A DNA stretch of 42,118 nucleotides from Nocardia asiatica NBRC 100129 (GCF_000308415.1 NZ_BAFS01000235.1:1-42118); one strand, 5' to 3'; positions 1 through 9,984 are shown, numbered from the stretch's first letter. Program-made: numbers and translations. The notes: generated by a model not told the origin, from the letters alone.

Positions 1-2
1 AG

Positions 3-578
3 CTCACCGGGCGTGGCACGACCTCGCTGAAGGACATCCTGCTGAACCTGGCGATTCCATTGGTGAACCGGTTCCCCACCATGATGCTCGCCACGGTCGC
101 CGTGCTGCTGATCGGCGGCGTCCGGATCTACCTGCACCGTCGTGAAGAGGAGGCCGCCCGGCCGCCTTCGTCTCGCCGCGGCGCGAGCTGGGGCAAGAAG
201 TCGCCTGCGAAGAAGAGCAGGCCCGCCCGCTCGTCCGGTGGCCTCGCGGACTCCGCGCGCCGGAAAGCTCGCAAGCCGAAGAAGGAGCCCGACGAGCCCG
301 AGCTGGACGACTTGGACGAGCCCGCCCCGCGACCGGCCCGCCGGCCGGCGGCGCAGGTCGCCGACGCCGCGCCCCGCGTGGCGCCGTCTCGCCCGCGAGA
401 AGGCCGGGCACCCGCCCGGGGCTCAGGCCGTCCGACCGGCGCCATGCCCCGTCCCGAAGGCGAGCCACCGCGCGGCGCGGGACGCCGCCGCGACATGCCG
501 CCGCATCCCCAGCCGAACGTGCGCTATCGCGAACGCGATTCGAGCCGCACAGAGCGACGCAGGCCGGAGAACCTGTAG
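3..578 (+). CDS. C-terminal part of a DUF6542-like membrane protein (5' end outside window)
   Basis: The reading frame is open from base 3, so the gene begins before the window. Residues visible at the start (LKDILLNLAIPLVNRFP, then TMMLATVAVLLIGGVRIYL) form one amphipathic and one transmembrane segment, resembling the C-terminal end of the DUF6542 domain as I remember it. After the last membrane helix comes a long, disordered, basic tail of about 140 residues rich in Arg, Pro, Ala and Glu, presumably cytoplasmic. The gene is convergent with ispH, as Rv1111c is next to lytB2 in mycobacteria. The function of the family is unknown. The membrane end is clear; the family name is moderately sure. 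Confidence 0.6.
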   Translation, partial: LTGRGTTSLKDILLNLAIPLVNRFPTMMLATVAVLLIGGVRIYLHRREEEAARPPSSRRGASWGKKSPAKKSRPARSSGGLADSARRKARKPKKEPDEPELDDLDEPAPRPARRPAAQVADAAPRVAPSRPREGRAPARGSGRPTGAMPRPEGEPPRGAGRRRDMPPHPQPNVRYRERDSSRTERRRPENL

Positions 579-835
579 CCGGGTTCGCCTGACCACGTTA
601 CCGCGAATGCCGCGTGCCGGGGGGCGGCCGAGCGCGGGCACCCCGCCGCGCAGACACGCCGGGCTATCTCACCGCGACGCGCGTATCGAACACGGTGACA
701 ACCGCTGGCCCCGGCGGGGCGAAACCGTGAGCGCCGAGGAGCAGAGACCGCCGCGAGGCGCACCGCCCATAGACGCAAACTCGACTGCGCCCATCCTCGG
801 GGCGGAATTGGCTACAGCACCCACCCGGCGCAAGC

Positions 836-1846
836 TCAGCGGCGCGCGTCGCGCAGTTCCCGGGGTAGGGCGAACACGAGGGTCTCGTTGGCCGTGGTGA
901 CCGGCTGCACGTCGCCGTAACCGTGCTCGGCCAGCATGTCCAGCACGCCGCGGACCAGGATGTCGGGGACCGACGCGCCGGAGGTGATGCCGATCGTGCG
1001 GACACCCTCGAGCCAGGCCGGGTCGACTTCGCGGGCGAAGTCCACCAGGTACGCGGCCTTGGCGCCCGCGCCGAGCGCGACCTCCACCAGACGCACCGAG
1101 TTCGACGAGTTGCGGGAGCCGACCACGATCACCAGGTCGCACTCCGGCGCCATCGCCTTCACCGCGACCTGGCGGTTCTGCGTGGCATAGCAGATGTCGT
1201 CGCTCGGCGGGTCCTGCAGGCCGGGGAAGCGCTGGCGCAGCCGCTGCACCGTCTCCATCGTCTCGTCCACGCTCAACGTGGTCTGCGAGAGCCAGATCAC
1301 CTTCGACTCGTCGCGCACGCTGACCTTGTCCACCGCGTCCGGCCCGTCGACCAGCTGGACGTGCTCGGGCGCCTCGCCGGCGGTGCCCTCGACCTCCTCG
1401 TGGCCTTCGTGCCCGATCAGCAGGATGTCGTAGTCGTCGCGGGCGAACCGCTTGGCCTCCTGGTGCACCTTGGTCACCAGCGGACAGGTGGCGTCGATGG
1501 TGTGCAGACTGCGCGCGGCGGCCGACGCGTGCACCGCGGGCGACACGCCGTGCGCGGAGAACACGACGACCGCGCCCTCGGGCACCTCATCGGTCTCGTC
1601 GACGAAGACCACGCCGCGGTCGCGCAGCGTCTCCACGACATGCCGGTTGTGCACGATCTCCTTGCGCACGTAGATCGGCGCGCCGTGCTTCTCGAGCGCC
1701 TTCTCCACGGTTTCGACCGCGCGGTCCACGCCGGCGCAGTACCCGCGCGGCTCCGCGAGCAGCACGCGTTTTCCGCCGTCGGCGACGGCGTTTCCGGCGC
1801 CTGCCGAGCGGGCGATTCCGACGTTCAAGGGAATGGCCGAAGACAT
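836..1846 (-). CDS. ispH: 4-hydroxy-3-methylbut-2-enyl diphosphate reductase (IspH/LytB)
   Basis: Last enzyme of the MEP isoprenoid pathway, reducing HMBPP to IPP and DMAPP with a [4Fe-4S] cluster. The three cluster cysteines are visible in GYCAGV (about residue 37), DATCPLV (about 121) and [10 protein letters not shown] (about 219). The substrate-binding SAHGVS and GSRNSSNS motifs are also present. I chose the ATG at 1846 (336 aa) because a TATCCT box lies exactly 6 nt upstream (1853-1858), the arrangement of a leaderless mRNA; a GTG two codons earlier is the alternative. It is divergent from the lipid-droplet/xseA operon and supplies precursors for the prenyl synthase at 25460. Confidence 0.96.
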   Translation of the reverse strand: MSSAIPLNVGIARSAGAGNAVADGGKRVLLAEPRGYCAGVDRAVETVEKALEKHGAPIYVRKEIVHNRHVVETLRDRGVVFVDETDEVPEGAVVVFSAHGVSPAVHASAAARSLHTIDATCPLVTKVHQEAKRFARDDYDILLIGHEGHEEVEGTAGEAPEHVQLVDGPDAVDKVSVRDESKVIWLSQTTLSVDETMETVQRLRQRFPGLQDPPSDDICYATQNRQVAVKAMAPECDLVIVVGSRNSSNSVRLVEVALGAGAKAAYLVDFAREVDPAWLEGVRTIGITSGASVPDILVRGVLDMLAEHGYGDVQPVTTANETLVFALPRELRDARR

Positions 1847-1852
1847 GCCCAC

Positions 1853-1858
1853 AGGATA
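1853..1858 (-). promoter_or_regulatory. -10 box of ispH (leaderless)
   Basis: TATCCT on the minus strand, 6 nt before the ispH ATG. A sigma-A-type TANNNT box at this distance puts the transcription start on or next to the A of the start codon. Confidence 0.5.
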
Positions 1859-2141
1859 CGTGCGGCCCGCGACCGTGCCACGTCCGGGAGTTGTCCGTCA
1901 CATCCCCTGCCGGATCCGTGCGGCACGGGTCGCGAGCTGGGACGAAAGGCCGTCCCGGCGCGGTCGCGGGCCCGCCGCGGCGAATGTCGCGGACACTCCG
2001 CCGGGACCTGCGTTTATTCTCCGCTTTATGAGTACTACGCCGCACAATTCCGGCCGGTCGGCACCGCGCCGGAACGGGCGAATATCCGAACCGCGCCTGC
2101 CGCTCCTTTGCATAACACACCATTTCGGGCAGGCTAGGACC

Positions 2142-2768
2142 ATGTTTCGACCACCCTTTCTGGCCCGGGTCGCAGCCGGCGCCGCCGTATACGCGCTCGA
2201 GGAATCCCGTCGGCTACCCACGGCGGCAATGAATTTCCCGATCACGGCCATCAGTCAGATGCTGCAGACGACCATGCACGTCCAGCAGTTCGTGACCAGC
2301 CTGGCGCTGAAGGGCGACGCGGTTTTCGATCGACTGTCCAACCGGCCGGTCGAGCAGCCGGAGTGGGCCACTTTCGACGAGGACCTCACCGACGACCCGA
2401 ACCCCGCCCCGCTGCGCACCAGTCGATTCGATCTCTACACCACAGACGATCCCGATCCGTTCCGCGCGGGCGAGACCAACGGCCATGCCACCCCGGTGAC
2501 GCCGATCGCCGACCAACCGGCCGAGCCGGATCGGGCTGACCCGGAATCGGATCCCGCCCCGGTTACGCAAGCGCCCGCGATCGCCGAACCGGAAGTCGCC
2601 ATCCGCTACGACTACGCCACCATGACCCTGGCCCAGCTGCGCGCACGACTGCGCATGCTGAGCCTCGAAGATCTCACCGCGCTGCTGGAGTACGAGCAGC
2701 ACACCCGCGCCAGGGCGCCGTTCGTGACCATGCTGACGAACCGGATCGCCACCGTGCAGGCCCAGTGA
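2142..2768 (+). CDS. lipid-droplet-associated protein (Rv1109c-like)
   Basis: A 208-aa protein starting [13 protein letters not shown]. Residues 1-65 hold a short hydrophobic/amphipathic region ([14 protein letters not shown], then [19 protein letters not shown]), followed by an acidic Pro/Asp-rich linker (about 85-150). A conserved C-terminal helical domain (about 155-208) contains [20 protein letters not shown] and ends in [11 protein letters not shown]. Position next to xseA and ispH and this layout match the mycobacterial Rv1109c family, which I recall being annotated as lipid-droplet associated. That fits an oleaginous Nocardia-type cell, but no enzymatic motif is visible. Its stop overlaps the xseA GTG start (GTGA), so the two are translationally coupled. 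Confidence 0.65.
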   Translation: MFRPPFLARVAAGAAVYALEESRRLPTAAMNFPITAISQMLQTTMHVQQFVTSLALKGDAVFDRLSNRPVEQPEWATFDEDLTDDPNPAPLRTSRFDLYTTDDPDPFRAGETNGHATPVTPIADQPAEPDRADPESDPAPVTQAPAIAEPEVAIRYDYATMTLAQLRARLRMLSLEDLTALLEYEQHTRARAPFVTMLTNRIATVQAQ

Positions 2769-4084
2769 CCGAACCCAGGACACCCTCGTCGGCGGCGACC
2801 GGCCGGGAGAACCCCGGCCAACCCGCCGCGCCGGCCAATTCCGCCGAGCACCCGTGGCCCGTGCGCTCGGTGTCCATCAAGGTCGCCCAGTGGATCGATC
2901 GGCTCGGCAGCATCTGGGTGGAGGGCCAGATCACCCAGATCAACCTTCGTCCCGGCACCCGCACCGCCTTCCTGGTGCTGCGCGACCCGTCGGCCGACAT
3001 GTCGCTGTCGGTGACCTGTGATCCCGACCTCATTCGCGATTCCCCCGTCCCCCTGCAAGAGGGCAGCCGGGTGGTCGTCTACGGCAAGCTCTCGTTCTTC
3101 ACCGGTCGCGGCACGATCTCCCTGCGCGTCCTGGAGATTCGGCCGGTCGGCATCGGTGAACTGCTCGCCCGCATCGAACGGCTGAAGGCGCTGCTGGCCG
3201 CCGAGGGCCTGTTCGATCCCCGGCTCAAGCGCCCGATCCCGTTTCTGCCCGGAACGATCGGCCTGATCACCGGCCGTGCCAGCGCCGCGGAGCGCGACGT
3301 GCTGAGCGTCGCCAGGAATCGTTGGCCCGCGGTCCGTTTCGAGATCCGCAACACCGCCGTGCAGGGGCCGACCGCGGTGTCGCAGATGCTCACGGCACTG
3401 GCCGAACTCGATCGCCACCCGGCCGTCGAGGTGATCGTGCTCGCCCGCGGCGGCGGCAGCGTGGAAGACCTGCTGCCGTTCTCCGACGAGGCGCTGTGCC
3501 GCGCCATCGTGGCCGCGACGACGCCGATCGTGAGCGCGATCGGCCACGAACCGGACAACCCGCTCAGCGACCTGGTCGCCGACCTGCGTGCCGCCACCCC
3601 GACCGATGCCGCCAAGCGGATCGTCCCGGACGCCGCCGCCGAACTGGCCTGCATCCGCGAGCTGCGCGAACGCACCGCCGCAGCGCTGCGCGGCTGGGTC
3701 GACCGGGAGACCAGGGCGCTCGCCCAGCTGCGGTCGCGGCCGGTGCTGGCCGACCCGCTGCGCGAGATCGATCGCCGCGCGGAAGAGGTCGAACGCCTGC
3801 GTACCGCCGCGCACCGCTGTGCCGAGCAACTCGTTCGCACCGAGTCCACGGCCACCCGTCATCTGCGCGAGAAACTCACCGCCGTCGGCCCGGCCGCCAC
3901 GCTGGCCCGTGGCTACGCTGTCGTACAGCGCGTCACCGGCCGGGAACGGGAGGTAGTGCGCTCGATCGAGGACGCGCCCGCTGGCAGTCAACTGCGCATC
4001 CGGCTCGCCGACGGCGCCGTCACGGCCGCCGCGCTGGGCACCCAGGCGCTGGGCGCCAAGCACACCGACACAGGGAGGAACTGA
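2765..4084 (+). CDS. xseA: exodeoxyribonuclease VII large subunit
   Basis: Large catalytic subunit of exonuclease VII, which degrades single-stranded DNA to oligonucleotides in repair. The N-terminal OB-fold (about 30-130) includes [24 protein letters not shown]. The catalytic domain shows the family signatures [37 protein letters not shown] and [22 protein letters not shown] coiled-coil arm follows, then a C-terminal [10 protein letters not shown] segment. Length of 439 aa is normal. The GTG start overlaps the previous stop by 4 nt. It is followed after 2 nt by xseB, so both subunits are made from one mRNA. Confidence 0.96.
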   Translation: MTEPRTPSSAATGRENPGQPAAPANSAEHPWPVRSVSIKVAQWIDRLGSIWVEGQITQINLRPGTRTAFLVLRDPSADMSLSVTCDPDLIRDSPVPLQEGSRVVVYGKLSFFTGRGTISLRVLEIRPVGIGELLARIERLKALLAAEGLFDPRLKRPIPFLPGTIGLITGRASAAERDVLSVARNRWPAVRFEIRNTAVQGPTAVSQMLTALAELDRHPAVEVIVLARGGGSVEDLLPFSDEALCRAIVAATTPIVSAIGHEPDNPLSDLVADLRAATPTDAAKRIVPDAAAELACIRELRERTAAALRGWVDRETRALAQLRSRPVLADPLREIDRRAEEVERLRTAAHRCAEQLVRTESTATRHLREKLTAVGPAATLARGYAVVQRVTGREREVVRSIEDAPAGSQLRIRLADGAVTAAALGTQALGAKHTDTGRN

Positions 4085-4086
4085 CC

Positions 4087-4353
4087 TTGGCCGAGTCCGG
4101 CAAGTCCGCGGGAGAGAACGGGGCGGGAGCCGACGAATCGGCCGAGATCGCCGGTTTCGGTTACGAACGCGCGCGCGACGAACTCGTCAACGTCGTCAAG
4201 ATCCTCGAGCAAGGCGGCCTCGACCTGGACGAGTCCCTCGCGTTGTGGGAGCGCGGCGAGGCGCTGGCCAACCGCTGCGAAGAACACCTGGCCGGCGCGC
4301 GCAAACGCGTCGAGGACGCGCTGCACCGCACCGACCTGGAACAGTCGCGATGA
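4087..4353 (+). CDS. xseB: exodeoxyribonuclease VII small subunit
   Basis: An 88-aa protein with the XseB core [20 protein letters not shown] followed by [21 protein letters not shown], a helical hairpin that binds the coiled-coil arm of XseA. A TTG start is chosen because AGGGAGG (4072-4078) lies 8 nt upstream and no ATG/GTG precedes the conserved core at a suitable distance. The acidic low-complexity N-terminus (about 22 residues) is typical of actinobacterial forms. The stop overlaps the ATG of the next gene by 4 nt (ATGA). Confidence 0.93.
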   Translation: MAESGKSAGENGAGADESAEIAGFGYERARDELVNVVKILEQGGLDLDESLALWERGEALANRCEEHLAGARKRVEDALHRTDLEQSR

Positions 4354-4694
4354 CCATCCGCCGCGCCACGCCCGATATCCGCACCGCCGACCTGGCCGCG
4401 AGTCGCGATTTCTATCGGCTGCTCGGCTTCCGGGAGGCGATGGACCTGGGCTGGGTGGTGACGATGGCCTCGCCGTCCAACCCGACCGCCCAGGTCCTGC
4501 TCGTCGGCCCGGAGGCCGACCGGCTCCAGCCGGACATGAGCGTGGAGGCCGACGACGTCGACGCGGTACACGCGGCGGTCGAAGCCGCGGGCGCCGACAT
4601 CGTCTACCCCTTGCGCGACGAGCCGTGGGGCGTGCGCCGCTTCTTCGTCCGCGATCCGAGCGGGACCGTCGTCAACGTGGTGAGCCACCGCTGA
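4350..4694 (+). CDS. VOC-family (glyoxalase/bleomycin-resistance fold) protein
   Basis: A 114-aa single-domain vicinal-oxygen-chelate protein. It starts [26 protein letters not shown], the usual first beta-alpha-beta unit, and ends [21 protein letters not shown], the usual last unit. The D-P-S/N-G motif before the final strand is present. Substrate unknown. It is the last gene of the lipid-droplet-xseA-xseB operon by a 4-nt overlap, although no functional link to exonuclease VII is known. Confidence 0.85.
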   Translation: MTIRRATPDIRTADLAASRDFYRLLGFREAMDLGWVVTMASPSNPTAQVLLVGPEADRLQPDMSVEADDVDAVHAAVEAAGADIVYPLRDEPWGVRRFFVRDPSGTVVNVVSHR

Positions 4695-4715
4695 GGACAG
4701 CGCCCGGAATCGCGC

Positions 4716-5213
4716 TCAGCGCGGGGCTGCCGCGGCGCGGAACCGCGCGACGCCGTCCACGCTGCTCACCCGCTCGAACCCGGCTTTCTCCAGCACGCGC
4801 ACCGACGACGGGTTGGCCGGGTCCACGTCGGCGTGCACCACGCGCACGCCCGGCGCGGTGAACGCGTGCGCCGTCATGGCGACGGTGGCCTCGGTGGCGT
4901 AACCACGGCCGCGCCGCGAGGCGACGACGCCGTAGCCGATCTCCAGCGCGCCGTCGGCCGGCGGCCAGAACAGGCCGATCGATCCGACGACGAGCCCACT
5001 CGATCGCTCGACGATCAGCCGGTGCCCGAACGGCCCGAGCCAGTCCGGCCGCGCGGCGAGCAGCCCCGCGATCACACGATCACCCTCGGCCGGGAAATCC
5101 GGCGCCCACGTGGCGTGACGCCGGTCGTCGAGCACGGCGGCCAGGGCGGCCGCGGTCCACGACCGCAAGCGCAAGCGTTCGGTGAGCAGATCGGAAGGAA
5201 TGGAAACAGACAC
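4716..5213 (-). CDS. GNAT-family N-acetyltransferase
   Basis: A 165-aa acetyltransferase of the RimJ/RimL-like GNAT group. It begins ...LLTERLRLRSWT and contains GDRVIAGLLA, LGPFGHRLIVERSSGLVVGSIGLFW, EIGYGVVASRRGRGYATEA (the acetyl-CoA pyrophosphate loop RRGRGYA) and VRVVHADVDPANPSSVRVLEKAGF. I chose the GTG at 5213 because AGGAG sits 6 nt upstream; an in-frame ATG at 5231 is possible. Acceptor substrate unknown. A short upstream ORF (5272-5325) may act as its leader. Confidence 0.85.
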   Translation of the reverse strand: MSVSIPSDLLTERLRLRSWTAAALAAVLDDRRHATWAPDFPAEGDRVIAGLLAARPDWLGPFGHRLIVERSSGLVVGSIGLFWPPADGALEIGYGVVASRRGRGYATEATVAMTAHAFTAPGVRVVHADVDPANPSSVRVLEKAGFERVSSVDGVARFRAAAAPR

Positions 5214-5271
5214 GTGACACTCCTGGGTCATCTCTCGAGAGACCGGTCCGCGAAACGCGTCTGCCGAAGAA

Positions 5272-5325
5272 TCAGGAGCGCGCGAACCGGCGAAGGACAT
5301 GCGAAATACGGCTGACGGCAGCCAT
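5272..5325 (-). CDS. possible 17-aa leader ORF upstream of the acetyltransferase
   Basis: ATG at 5325, with GGAGG 9 nt upstream (5335-5339), opens a short arginine- and serine-rich ORF (MAAVSRISHVLRRFARS). It ends 58 nt before the acetyltransferase GTG. An alternative ATG lies at 5331. The good ribosome site and the isolated position suggest a translated leader peptide, but nothing else supports it. Confidence 0.25.
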   Translation of the reverse strand: MAAVSRISHVLRRFARS

Positions 5326-5411
5326 ATTCATCAACCTCCGAGATCCGGTTCGGCACGTGTCTCGTACCGCGGCAAACCTAACGGTCGCGCGCGGACGAAA
5401 GCAAGCTCGGG

Positions 5412-5978
5412 TCAGGGCTTCAGCGGTTGCGCCGCGGTGATCGCCTGGGCGAGCGTGGCGAACGCCGCCTGATTGCCCGCGCCGGTGATCAGCACCCGGG
5501 ACTGGCCGAGGTCGGTGATCCACGCCGTCTCCGAGCCCTGCTCGGCGTAGACGATCCACTTCTGCGCGCCGACCTGCTCGGTGCCGCTGGCGTACCGGGA
5601 CCCGAGCACGAACCGGGCCAGCGCCTCCTCGGTGGCGTTGCTCTGGGTGAACCGCATGTAGGTGCCCTGCGGCGTGATGTAGCCGACTGTGCTGACCGGG
5701 CCGCCGCCGGTCCCGCCGATGGACTCGCGGCTGCCGGAATTCGGCGTCCAGTCCGCGGGCAACTCCGGGTTGCGGATCGGGAACGGCAGCGAGCGCGCGT
5801 CGGCGGTGAGCGCCGCCCGCGCGTCGAAGTGCGGGATCTGCCCCTGCGTCGGACCGTTGGCGGCGAAACTGCACTGGCTGGCCAGACCCGCGAAAACCAG
5901 CGCGATCAACACCAACGGGATCAGCGACCAGAACAGATCCCGGTAGTCGTTCAGGATGCGTGGCTTTTGGTACGACAC
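5412..5978 (-). CDS. DUF4245 membrane-anchored protein
   Basis: About 188 aa: a short cytoplasmic start ([17 protein letters not shown]), one transmembrane helix ([20 protein letters not shown], about residues 17-36), then an extracytoplasmic domain containing [20 protein letters not shown] and [18 protein letters not shown]. This matches DUF4245, whose mycobacterial member Rv1100 is also divergent from glpX. Function unknown. The GTG start at 5978 lies immediately after GGGAGG, so an in-frame GTG at 5993 is a reasonable alternative. Confidence 0.85.
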   Translation of the reverse strand: MSYQKPRILNDYRDLFWSLIPLVLIALVFAGLASQCSFAANGPTQGQIPHFDARAALTADARSLPFPIRNPELPADWTPNSGSRESIGGTGGGPVSTVGYITPQGTYMRFTQSNATEEALARFVLGSRYASGTEQVGAQKWIVYAEQGSETAWITDLGQSRVLITGAGNQAAFATLAQAITAAQPLKP

Positions 5979-6108
5979 CCTCCCAGTATCCACTCGAACG
6001 GCGAGGCTTCCCCGCGCACCCCGACACCGCCGAACAGGGGTGTACGCCCGTGCCACATCGAATGAGACAATTGACCGGTACGTACCGACGCACAGGAGGC
6101 ACCCCGCA

Positions 6109-7152
6109 ATGACGGCAACTTCCCCCACACCTAGCCGCCGCGAGGCGCCCGACCGCAACCTCGCACTCGAGCTGGTCCGCGTGACCGAGGCCGGGGCGAT
6201 GGCCGCGGGCCGGTGGGTCGGGCGCGGCGACAAGGAGGGGGGCGACGGCGCCGCCGTCGACGCCATGCGGCAGCTGGTCAGCTCGGTGTCCATGCGCGGC
6301 ATCGTCGTCATCGGCGAGGGCGAGAAGGACGAGGCGCCCATGCTGTACAACGGCGAGGCGGTCGGCGACGGCACCGGCCCCGAAGTGGACTTCGCGGTGG
6401 ACCCGATCGACGGCACCACGCTGATGTCCAAGGGCGTGCCCGGCGCGATCTCGGTACTCGCGGTCGCCGAGCGCGGCGCGATGTTCGACCCGTCCGCTGT
6501 CTTCTACATGCACAAGATCGCCGTCGGCCCCGACGCCGCCGACGTGATCGATATCTCGGCCCCGATCGGCGAGAACATCAGCCGGGTCGCCAAAGCCAAG
6601 AACTCCGCGAAGTCCGACCTGACCGTCTGCATCCTGGACCGTCCCCGCCACGCCGAGCTGATCCAGCAGGTGCGCGACGCCGGGGCCCGCATCCGCCTGA
6701 TCTCCGACGGCGACGTCGCCGGCGCGATCGCCGCGGCCCGCCCCGACTCCGGCACCGACATCCTCGTCGGCATCGGCGGCACCCCCGAGGGCATCATCGC
6801 CGCGGCCGCGATGCGCTGCATGGGCGGCGAGCTGCAGGGCATGCTCGCGCCGAAGGACGACGAGGAACGGCAGAAGGCCATCGACGCAGGTCACGACCTC
6901 GACCGCGTCCTGACCACCGAAGACCTCGTCTCCGGTGAGAACGTCTTCTTCTGCGCCACCGGCGTCACCGACGGCGACCTGCTGCGCGGCGTGCGCTACT
7001 ACGGCGGCGGCGCCTCCACCCAGTCGATCGTCATGCGCTCGAAGTCCGGCACCGTCCGCATGATCGACGCCTACCACCGCCTCACCAAGCTGCGCGAATA
7101 CTCCTCGGTCGACTTCATCGGCGACGAACACGCGGTCCCGCCGCTGCCGTGA
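6109..7152 (+). CDS. glpX: class II fructose-1,6-bisphosphatase
   Basis: Gluconeogenic enzyme hydrolysing fructose-1,6-bisphosphate to fructose-6-phosphate, essential for growth on lipids in relatives. 347 aa. The family motifs are visible: [33 protein letters not shown] (metal ligands, about residues 64-77), [13 protein letters not shown] (about 96-108), [14 protein letters not shown] and [10 protein letters not shown]. The ATG at 6109 follows AGGAGG (6094-6099) with a 9-nt spacer. Same strand as fumC, but separated by 444 nt and a hairpin. Confidence 0.97.
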   Translation: MTATSPTPSRREAPDRNLALELVRVTEAGAMAAGRWVGRGDKEGGDGAAVDAMRQLVSSVSMRGIVVIGEGEKDEAPMLYNGEAVGDGTGPEVDFAVDPIDGTTLMSKGVPGAISVLAVAERGAMFDPSAVFYMHKIAVGPDAADVIDISAPIGENISRVAKAKNSAKSDLTVCILDRPRHAELIQQVRDAGARIRLISDGDVAGAIAAARPDSGTDILVGIGGTPEGIIAAAAMRCMGGELQGMLAPKDDEERQKAIDAGHDLDRVLTTEDLVSGENVFFCATGVTDGDLLRGVRYYGGGASTQSIVMRSKSGTVRMIDAYHRLTKLREYSSVDFIGDEHAVPPLP

Positions 7153-7158
7153 TTTTTG

Positions 7159-7178
7159 GCCGCGACCTTCGTCGCGGC
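7159..7178 (+). terminator. hairpin after glpX
   Basis: GCCGCGAC / GTCGCGGC perfect 8-bp stem with a CTTC loop, 7 nt after the glpX stop codon. No T-run follows, as is common for terminator-like hairpins in actinobacteria. Confidence 0.45.
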
Positions 7179-7583
7179 GTGTTCGCGGCCCCTTTGTGGC
7201 TCGCGTTCGAGCGACCACCCCTGGCGACTTCGTCGCGGACGCGGCGGCCGCTCGAGCGCGAGCCGGGCCGCGGACGGCGCATGCTCGGTTTCACCGCCGG
7301 GCGCCGACGGATCGTTTCAGTGCTCGCGGCGATGACTGCTGCCGAGTAGTGCACAGTCCTGCACAGGGGGTTGCGCTTCCGCGCGACACGAACTCGAGTT
7401 GCGCCGGGTATGCGTTTTGTGTGGCCTCGGTGTTTGCCCCTCTTCGCCTGTATGGAGGGGGAAGGCGTCGGTTCCAGGGGGCGCGGAGGTCTTCGAGAGG
7501 GCGGTTTCGTATTCCCGGCGCGGGGCCGGTGGGGTGTGCGAATGACCTCAGGCGTGGCTGCCCCATGGGGGCGGTGACCGGAA

Positions 7584-7589
7584 TAGGGT
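7584..7589 (+). promoter_or_regulatory. -10 box of fumC (leaderless)
   Basis: TAGGGT exactly 7 nt before the fumC ATG. No Shine-Dalgarno sequence lies in front of the ATG, consistent with a leaderless mRNA. Confidence 0.55.
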
Positions 7590-7596
7590 CGGAATC

Positions 7597-9000
7597 ATGA
7601 CCGAGGAGCAGCAGTACCGCATCGAACACGACACCATGGGTGAGGTTCGGGTTCCGGTGGACGCTTTGTGGCGAGCGCAGACCCAGCGGGCCGTGGAGAA
7701 CTTCCCGATCAGCGGACGCGGCTTGGAGCGCGCGCAGATCCGCGCGCTCGGCTTGCTGAAGGCCGCGTGCGCCACGGTGAACCGCGACCTGGGTCTGCTC
7801 GATCCCGGTAAGGCCGACGCCATCATCGCGGCGGCGAACGAGATCGCCGAAGGCAAGCACGACGACCAGTTCCCCATCGACGTCTTCCAAACCGGTTCCG
7901 GCACCAGCTCGAACATGAACGCCAACGAGGTGATCGCCTCGCTGGCCAAGACGAAGGGGGTCACCGTCCACCCGAACGACGACGTGAACATGTCCCAGTC
8001 GTCCAACGACACCTTTCCGACGGCGACGCATCTGGCCGCCACCGAGGCGGTCATCACGGATCTGGTTCCCGCGCTGGAACATCTGCGGCTGGCGCTGCTG
8101 GACAAGGCGGCGGAATGGCGGACCGTGGTGAAGTCCGGGCGCACCCACCTGATGGACGCGGTGCCGGTCACCCTGGGGCAGGAGTTCGGCGGCTACACCC
8201 GCCAGGTCGCGGCGAGCATCGACCGCGTGATGGCGACGCTGCCTCGGCTGGGCGAGCTGCCGATCGGCGGAACAGCGGTCGGCACGGGGCTGAACGCGCC
8301 GGACGGCTTCGGCGCGAAGGTCGTCGCGGAACTGGTGCGCGCCACCGGCATCGACGCGTTGCGCGAGGCCGAGGACCACTTCGAGGCGCAGGCCGCGCGC
8401 GACGGTCTGGTCGAGGCGTCCGGCGCGCTCCGCACGATCGCGGTGAGCCTGACCAAGATCGCCAACGACATCCGCTGGATGGGCTCGGGCCCACTGACCG
8501 GTCTGGCCGAGATCCAGCTGCCGGATCTGCAGCCGGGCAGCTCGATCATGCCGGGCAAGGTGAATCCGGTGCTGCCCGAGGCGGTCACCCAGGTCGGCGC
8601 CCAAGTGATCGGTAACGACGCCGCGGTCGCCTTCGCGGGCGCCAACGGCGCTTTCGAACTGAACGTGTACATCCCGGTGATGGCCCGCAACCTGCTGGAG
8701 TCGATCCGCCTGCTGGCCAACGTGTCGCGCCTGTTCGCGGACAAGTGCGTGCGCGGCCTGGTCGCCAACGTCGAGCACCTGCGCAGGCTCGCCGAGTCCT
8801 CCCCCTCGATCGTCACCCCGCTGAACTCCGCGATCGGCTACGAGGAAGCGGCCGCGGTCGCGAAGGAAGCGCTGAAGGAGAAGAAGACGATTCGCCAGAC
8901 CGTCATCGATCGCGGCCTGCTGGACGACAAACTGACCGAGGAGGAACTCGACCGCCGCCTCGACGTGCTGGCCATGGCGAAGGTCGACGACCAGGACTGA
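7597..9000 (+). CDS. fumC: class II fumarate hydratase
   Basis: Iron-independent, tetrameric TCA-cycle fumarase (fumarate + water to malate). 467 aa. It shows the superfamily signature [11 protein letters not shown] (about residues 314-324, including the catalytic Ser loop), [14 protein letters not shown] (about 107-120), [30 protein letters not shown] and [10 protein letters not shown]. The position beside glpX matches Rv1098c/Rv1099c. It ends with a strong hairpin terminator at 9013-9056. Confidence 0.97.
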   Translation: MTEEQQYRIEHDTMGEVRVPVDALWRAQTQRAVENFPISGRGLERAQIRALGLLKAACATVNRDLGLLDPGKADAIIAAANEIAEGKHDDQFPIDVFQTGSGTSSNMNANEVIASLAKTKGVTVHPNDDVNMSQSSNDTFPTATHLAATEAVITDLVPALEHLRLALLDKAAEWRTVVKSGRTHLMDAVPVTLGQEFGGYTRQVAASIDRVMATLPRLGELPIGGTAVGTGLNAPDGFGAKVVAELVRATGIDALREAEDHFEAQAARDGLVEASGALRTIAVSLTKIANDIRWMGSGPLTGLAEIQLPDLQPGSSIMPGKVNPVLPEAVTQVGAQVIGNDAAVAFAGANGAFELNVYIPVMARNLLESIRLLANVSRLFADKCVRGLVANVEHLRRLAESSPSIVTPLNSAIGYEEAAAVAKEALKEKKTIRQTVIDRGLLDDKLTEEELDRRLDVLAMAKVDDQD

Positions 9001-9012
9001 CCAGACCGCGAA

Positions 9013-9056
9013 CGAACGCCACCCCGGTAGCCGTGTGGCTGCCGGGGTGGCGTTCG
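9013..9056 (+). terminator. 20-bp hairpin terminator after fumC
   Basis: Arms CGAACGCCACCCCGGTAGCC and GGCTGCCGGGGTGGCGTTCG pair over 20 bp (one G-T) around a GTGT loop. It starts 13 nt after the fumC stop and lies before the convergent desaturase gene, so it may act for both. Confidence 0.8.
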
Positions 9057-9120
9057 ACTGGAACGTCTCGATCTCGGATCGGGCGACCTACCCGCGACTC
9101 GCGGCTCCGATGACCGCAGG

Positions 9121-9978
9121 TCAGTCGCGCAGGCGCGAGAGTTCGTCGCGCGCCAGCGCACCGTCCGGGCCGAAATCGCTGCGGGTGAAGATGTTCCAGC
9201 GCCGCAGCAACGGCGCGAAGACCAGCTCGTCCTCCTTGGCCCGGTCGTAGATGCCCGCCTCGGCGAGCACCGCGTCGCTGCCGCGGCCGTCGGGCAGCGC
9301 CACCGTCGGGACCTCGAAACCGGCGACCCGGTCGGCGATGGCGCGCATGGTCTGGTCCGGCACCAGGTCGAGCGCGGCGGAGACCAGGTCGGCGAAGAAG
9401 ACCGACTGCAGTTCGTCGTCCAGCGCGATGCGCTCGGCGATGGCGGTGACCTGAGGGTTTTCGCCCAGCGCCGCGATGTTGCGGTGCCGGACCGCGCTGG
9501 CGGCCTCCTCGAAGGCGCAGTTGGCCAGCACGTCGAGCAGGTGCATGGCCGGGCGGCGGAAGCCTTTGGTCATGTGCTCCATCCGCAACCGCTCCAGTTC
9601 CACCGGGTCGACGGACCTGGTGACCATGAGGTAGTTGCGGATCATGATCTCGTGACGGTTCTCCTCGGCCGTCCAGCGGCCGACCCAGCGCCACCACGCG
9701 CCGGTGCGCAGGTACTTGCCGATCTCGCGGTGATACGAGGGCAAGTTGTCGGCGATCAGCACGGAGACGGTCAACGCCAGTTTGGCGGTGTCGCTGAGCT
9801 GGGACTGCTCCGGCGCCCAGTCGGTACCGCCGAGGAAGGCGAAGTTGCGCCCGTCGTCCCACGGCACGAAGTCGTGCGGCTGCCACCCGTCGGCGACATC
9901 CACGTGCTTGCGCAGCAGCAGTTCGACGTCCACCGCGAGCGATTCGAGCAATTCGCGATCGGTCAGGAGAGTTTGCAC
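9121..9978 (-). CDS. desA2: acyl-ACP desaturase-like protein (DesA2 type)
   Basis: A 285-aa ferritin-like di-iron protein of the FA_desaturase_2 family. It has LPSYHREIGKYL, the first EExxH site in WTAEENRHEIMIRNYL (about 103-118) and FEEAASAVRHRN (about 157-168). The place where classical members carry the second EExxH reads DDELQSVFF, i.e. Glu to Asp and His to Gln. Known members insert double bonds into ACP-bound fatty acids for mycolate or membrane lipids; with the altered second site, activity here is uncertain. The position two genes from phoH2 and near glyA matches Rv1094. The GTG start has TAGGTT 6 nt upstream. Confidence 0.85.
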   Translation of the reverse strand: MQTLLTDRELLESLAVDVELLLRKHVDVADGWQPHDFVPWDDGRNFAFLGGTDWAPEQSQLSDTAKLALTVSVLIADNLPSYHREIGKYLRTGAWWRWVGRWTAEENRHEIMIRNYLMVTRSVDPVELERLRMEHMTKGFRRPAMHLLDVLANCAFEEAASAVRHRNIAALGENPQVTAIAERIALDDELQSVFFADLVSAALDLVPDQTMRAIADRVAGFEVPTVALPDGRGSDAVLAEAGIYDRAKEDELVFAPLLRRWNIFTRSDFGPDGALARDELSRLRD

Positions 9979-9984
9979 CGAGAT

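Larger units (their letters stand above)
7153..7596. other. 444-nt intergenic region between glpX and fumC
   Basis: No gene is supported here; the open frames have poor composition and no ribosome sites. It holds a perfect 8-bp hairpin right after glpX (7159-7178) and, at its end, the TAGGGT box serving fumC (7584-7589). Confidence 0.6.

Noticed and set aside
923..2137. 404-codon plus-strand frame over ispH
   Set aside because: Antisense shadow of ispH with repetitive His/Arg/Gly content.
2612..4063. 483-codon minus-strand frame over xseA
   Set aside because: Gly/Gln/Asp/Arg-rich antisense shadow of xseA; no start context or domain.
5272..7218. 648-codon minus-strand frame over glpX and DUF4245
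   Set aside because: Shadow frame; glpX on the plus strand is complete, and the frame carries no recognisable domain.
7149..7349. Small genes in the glpX-fumC gap
   Set aside because: No ribosome site, atypical composition and overlap with the post-glpX hairpin.
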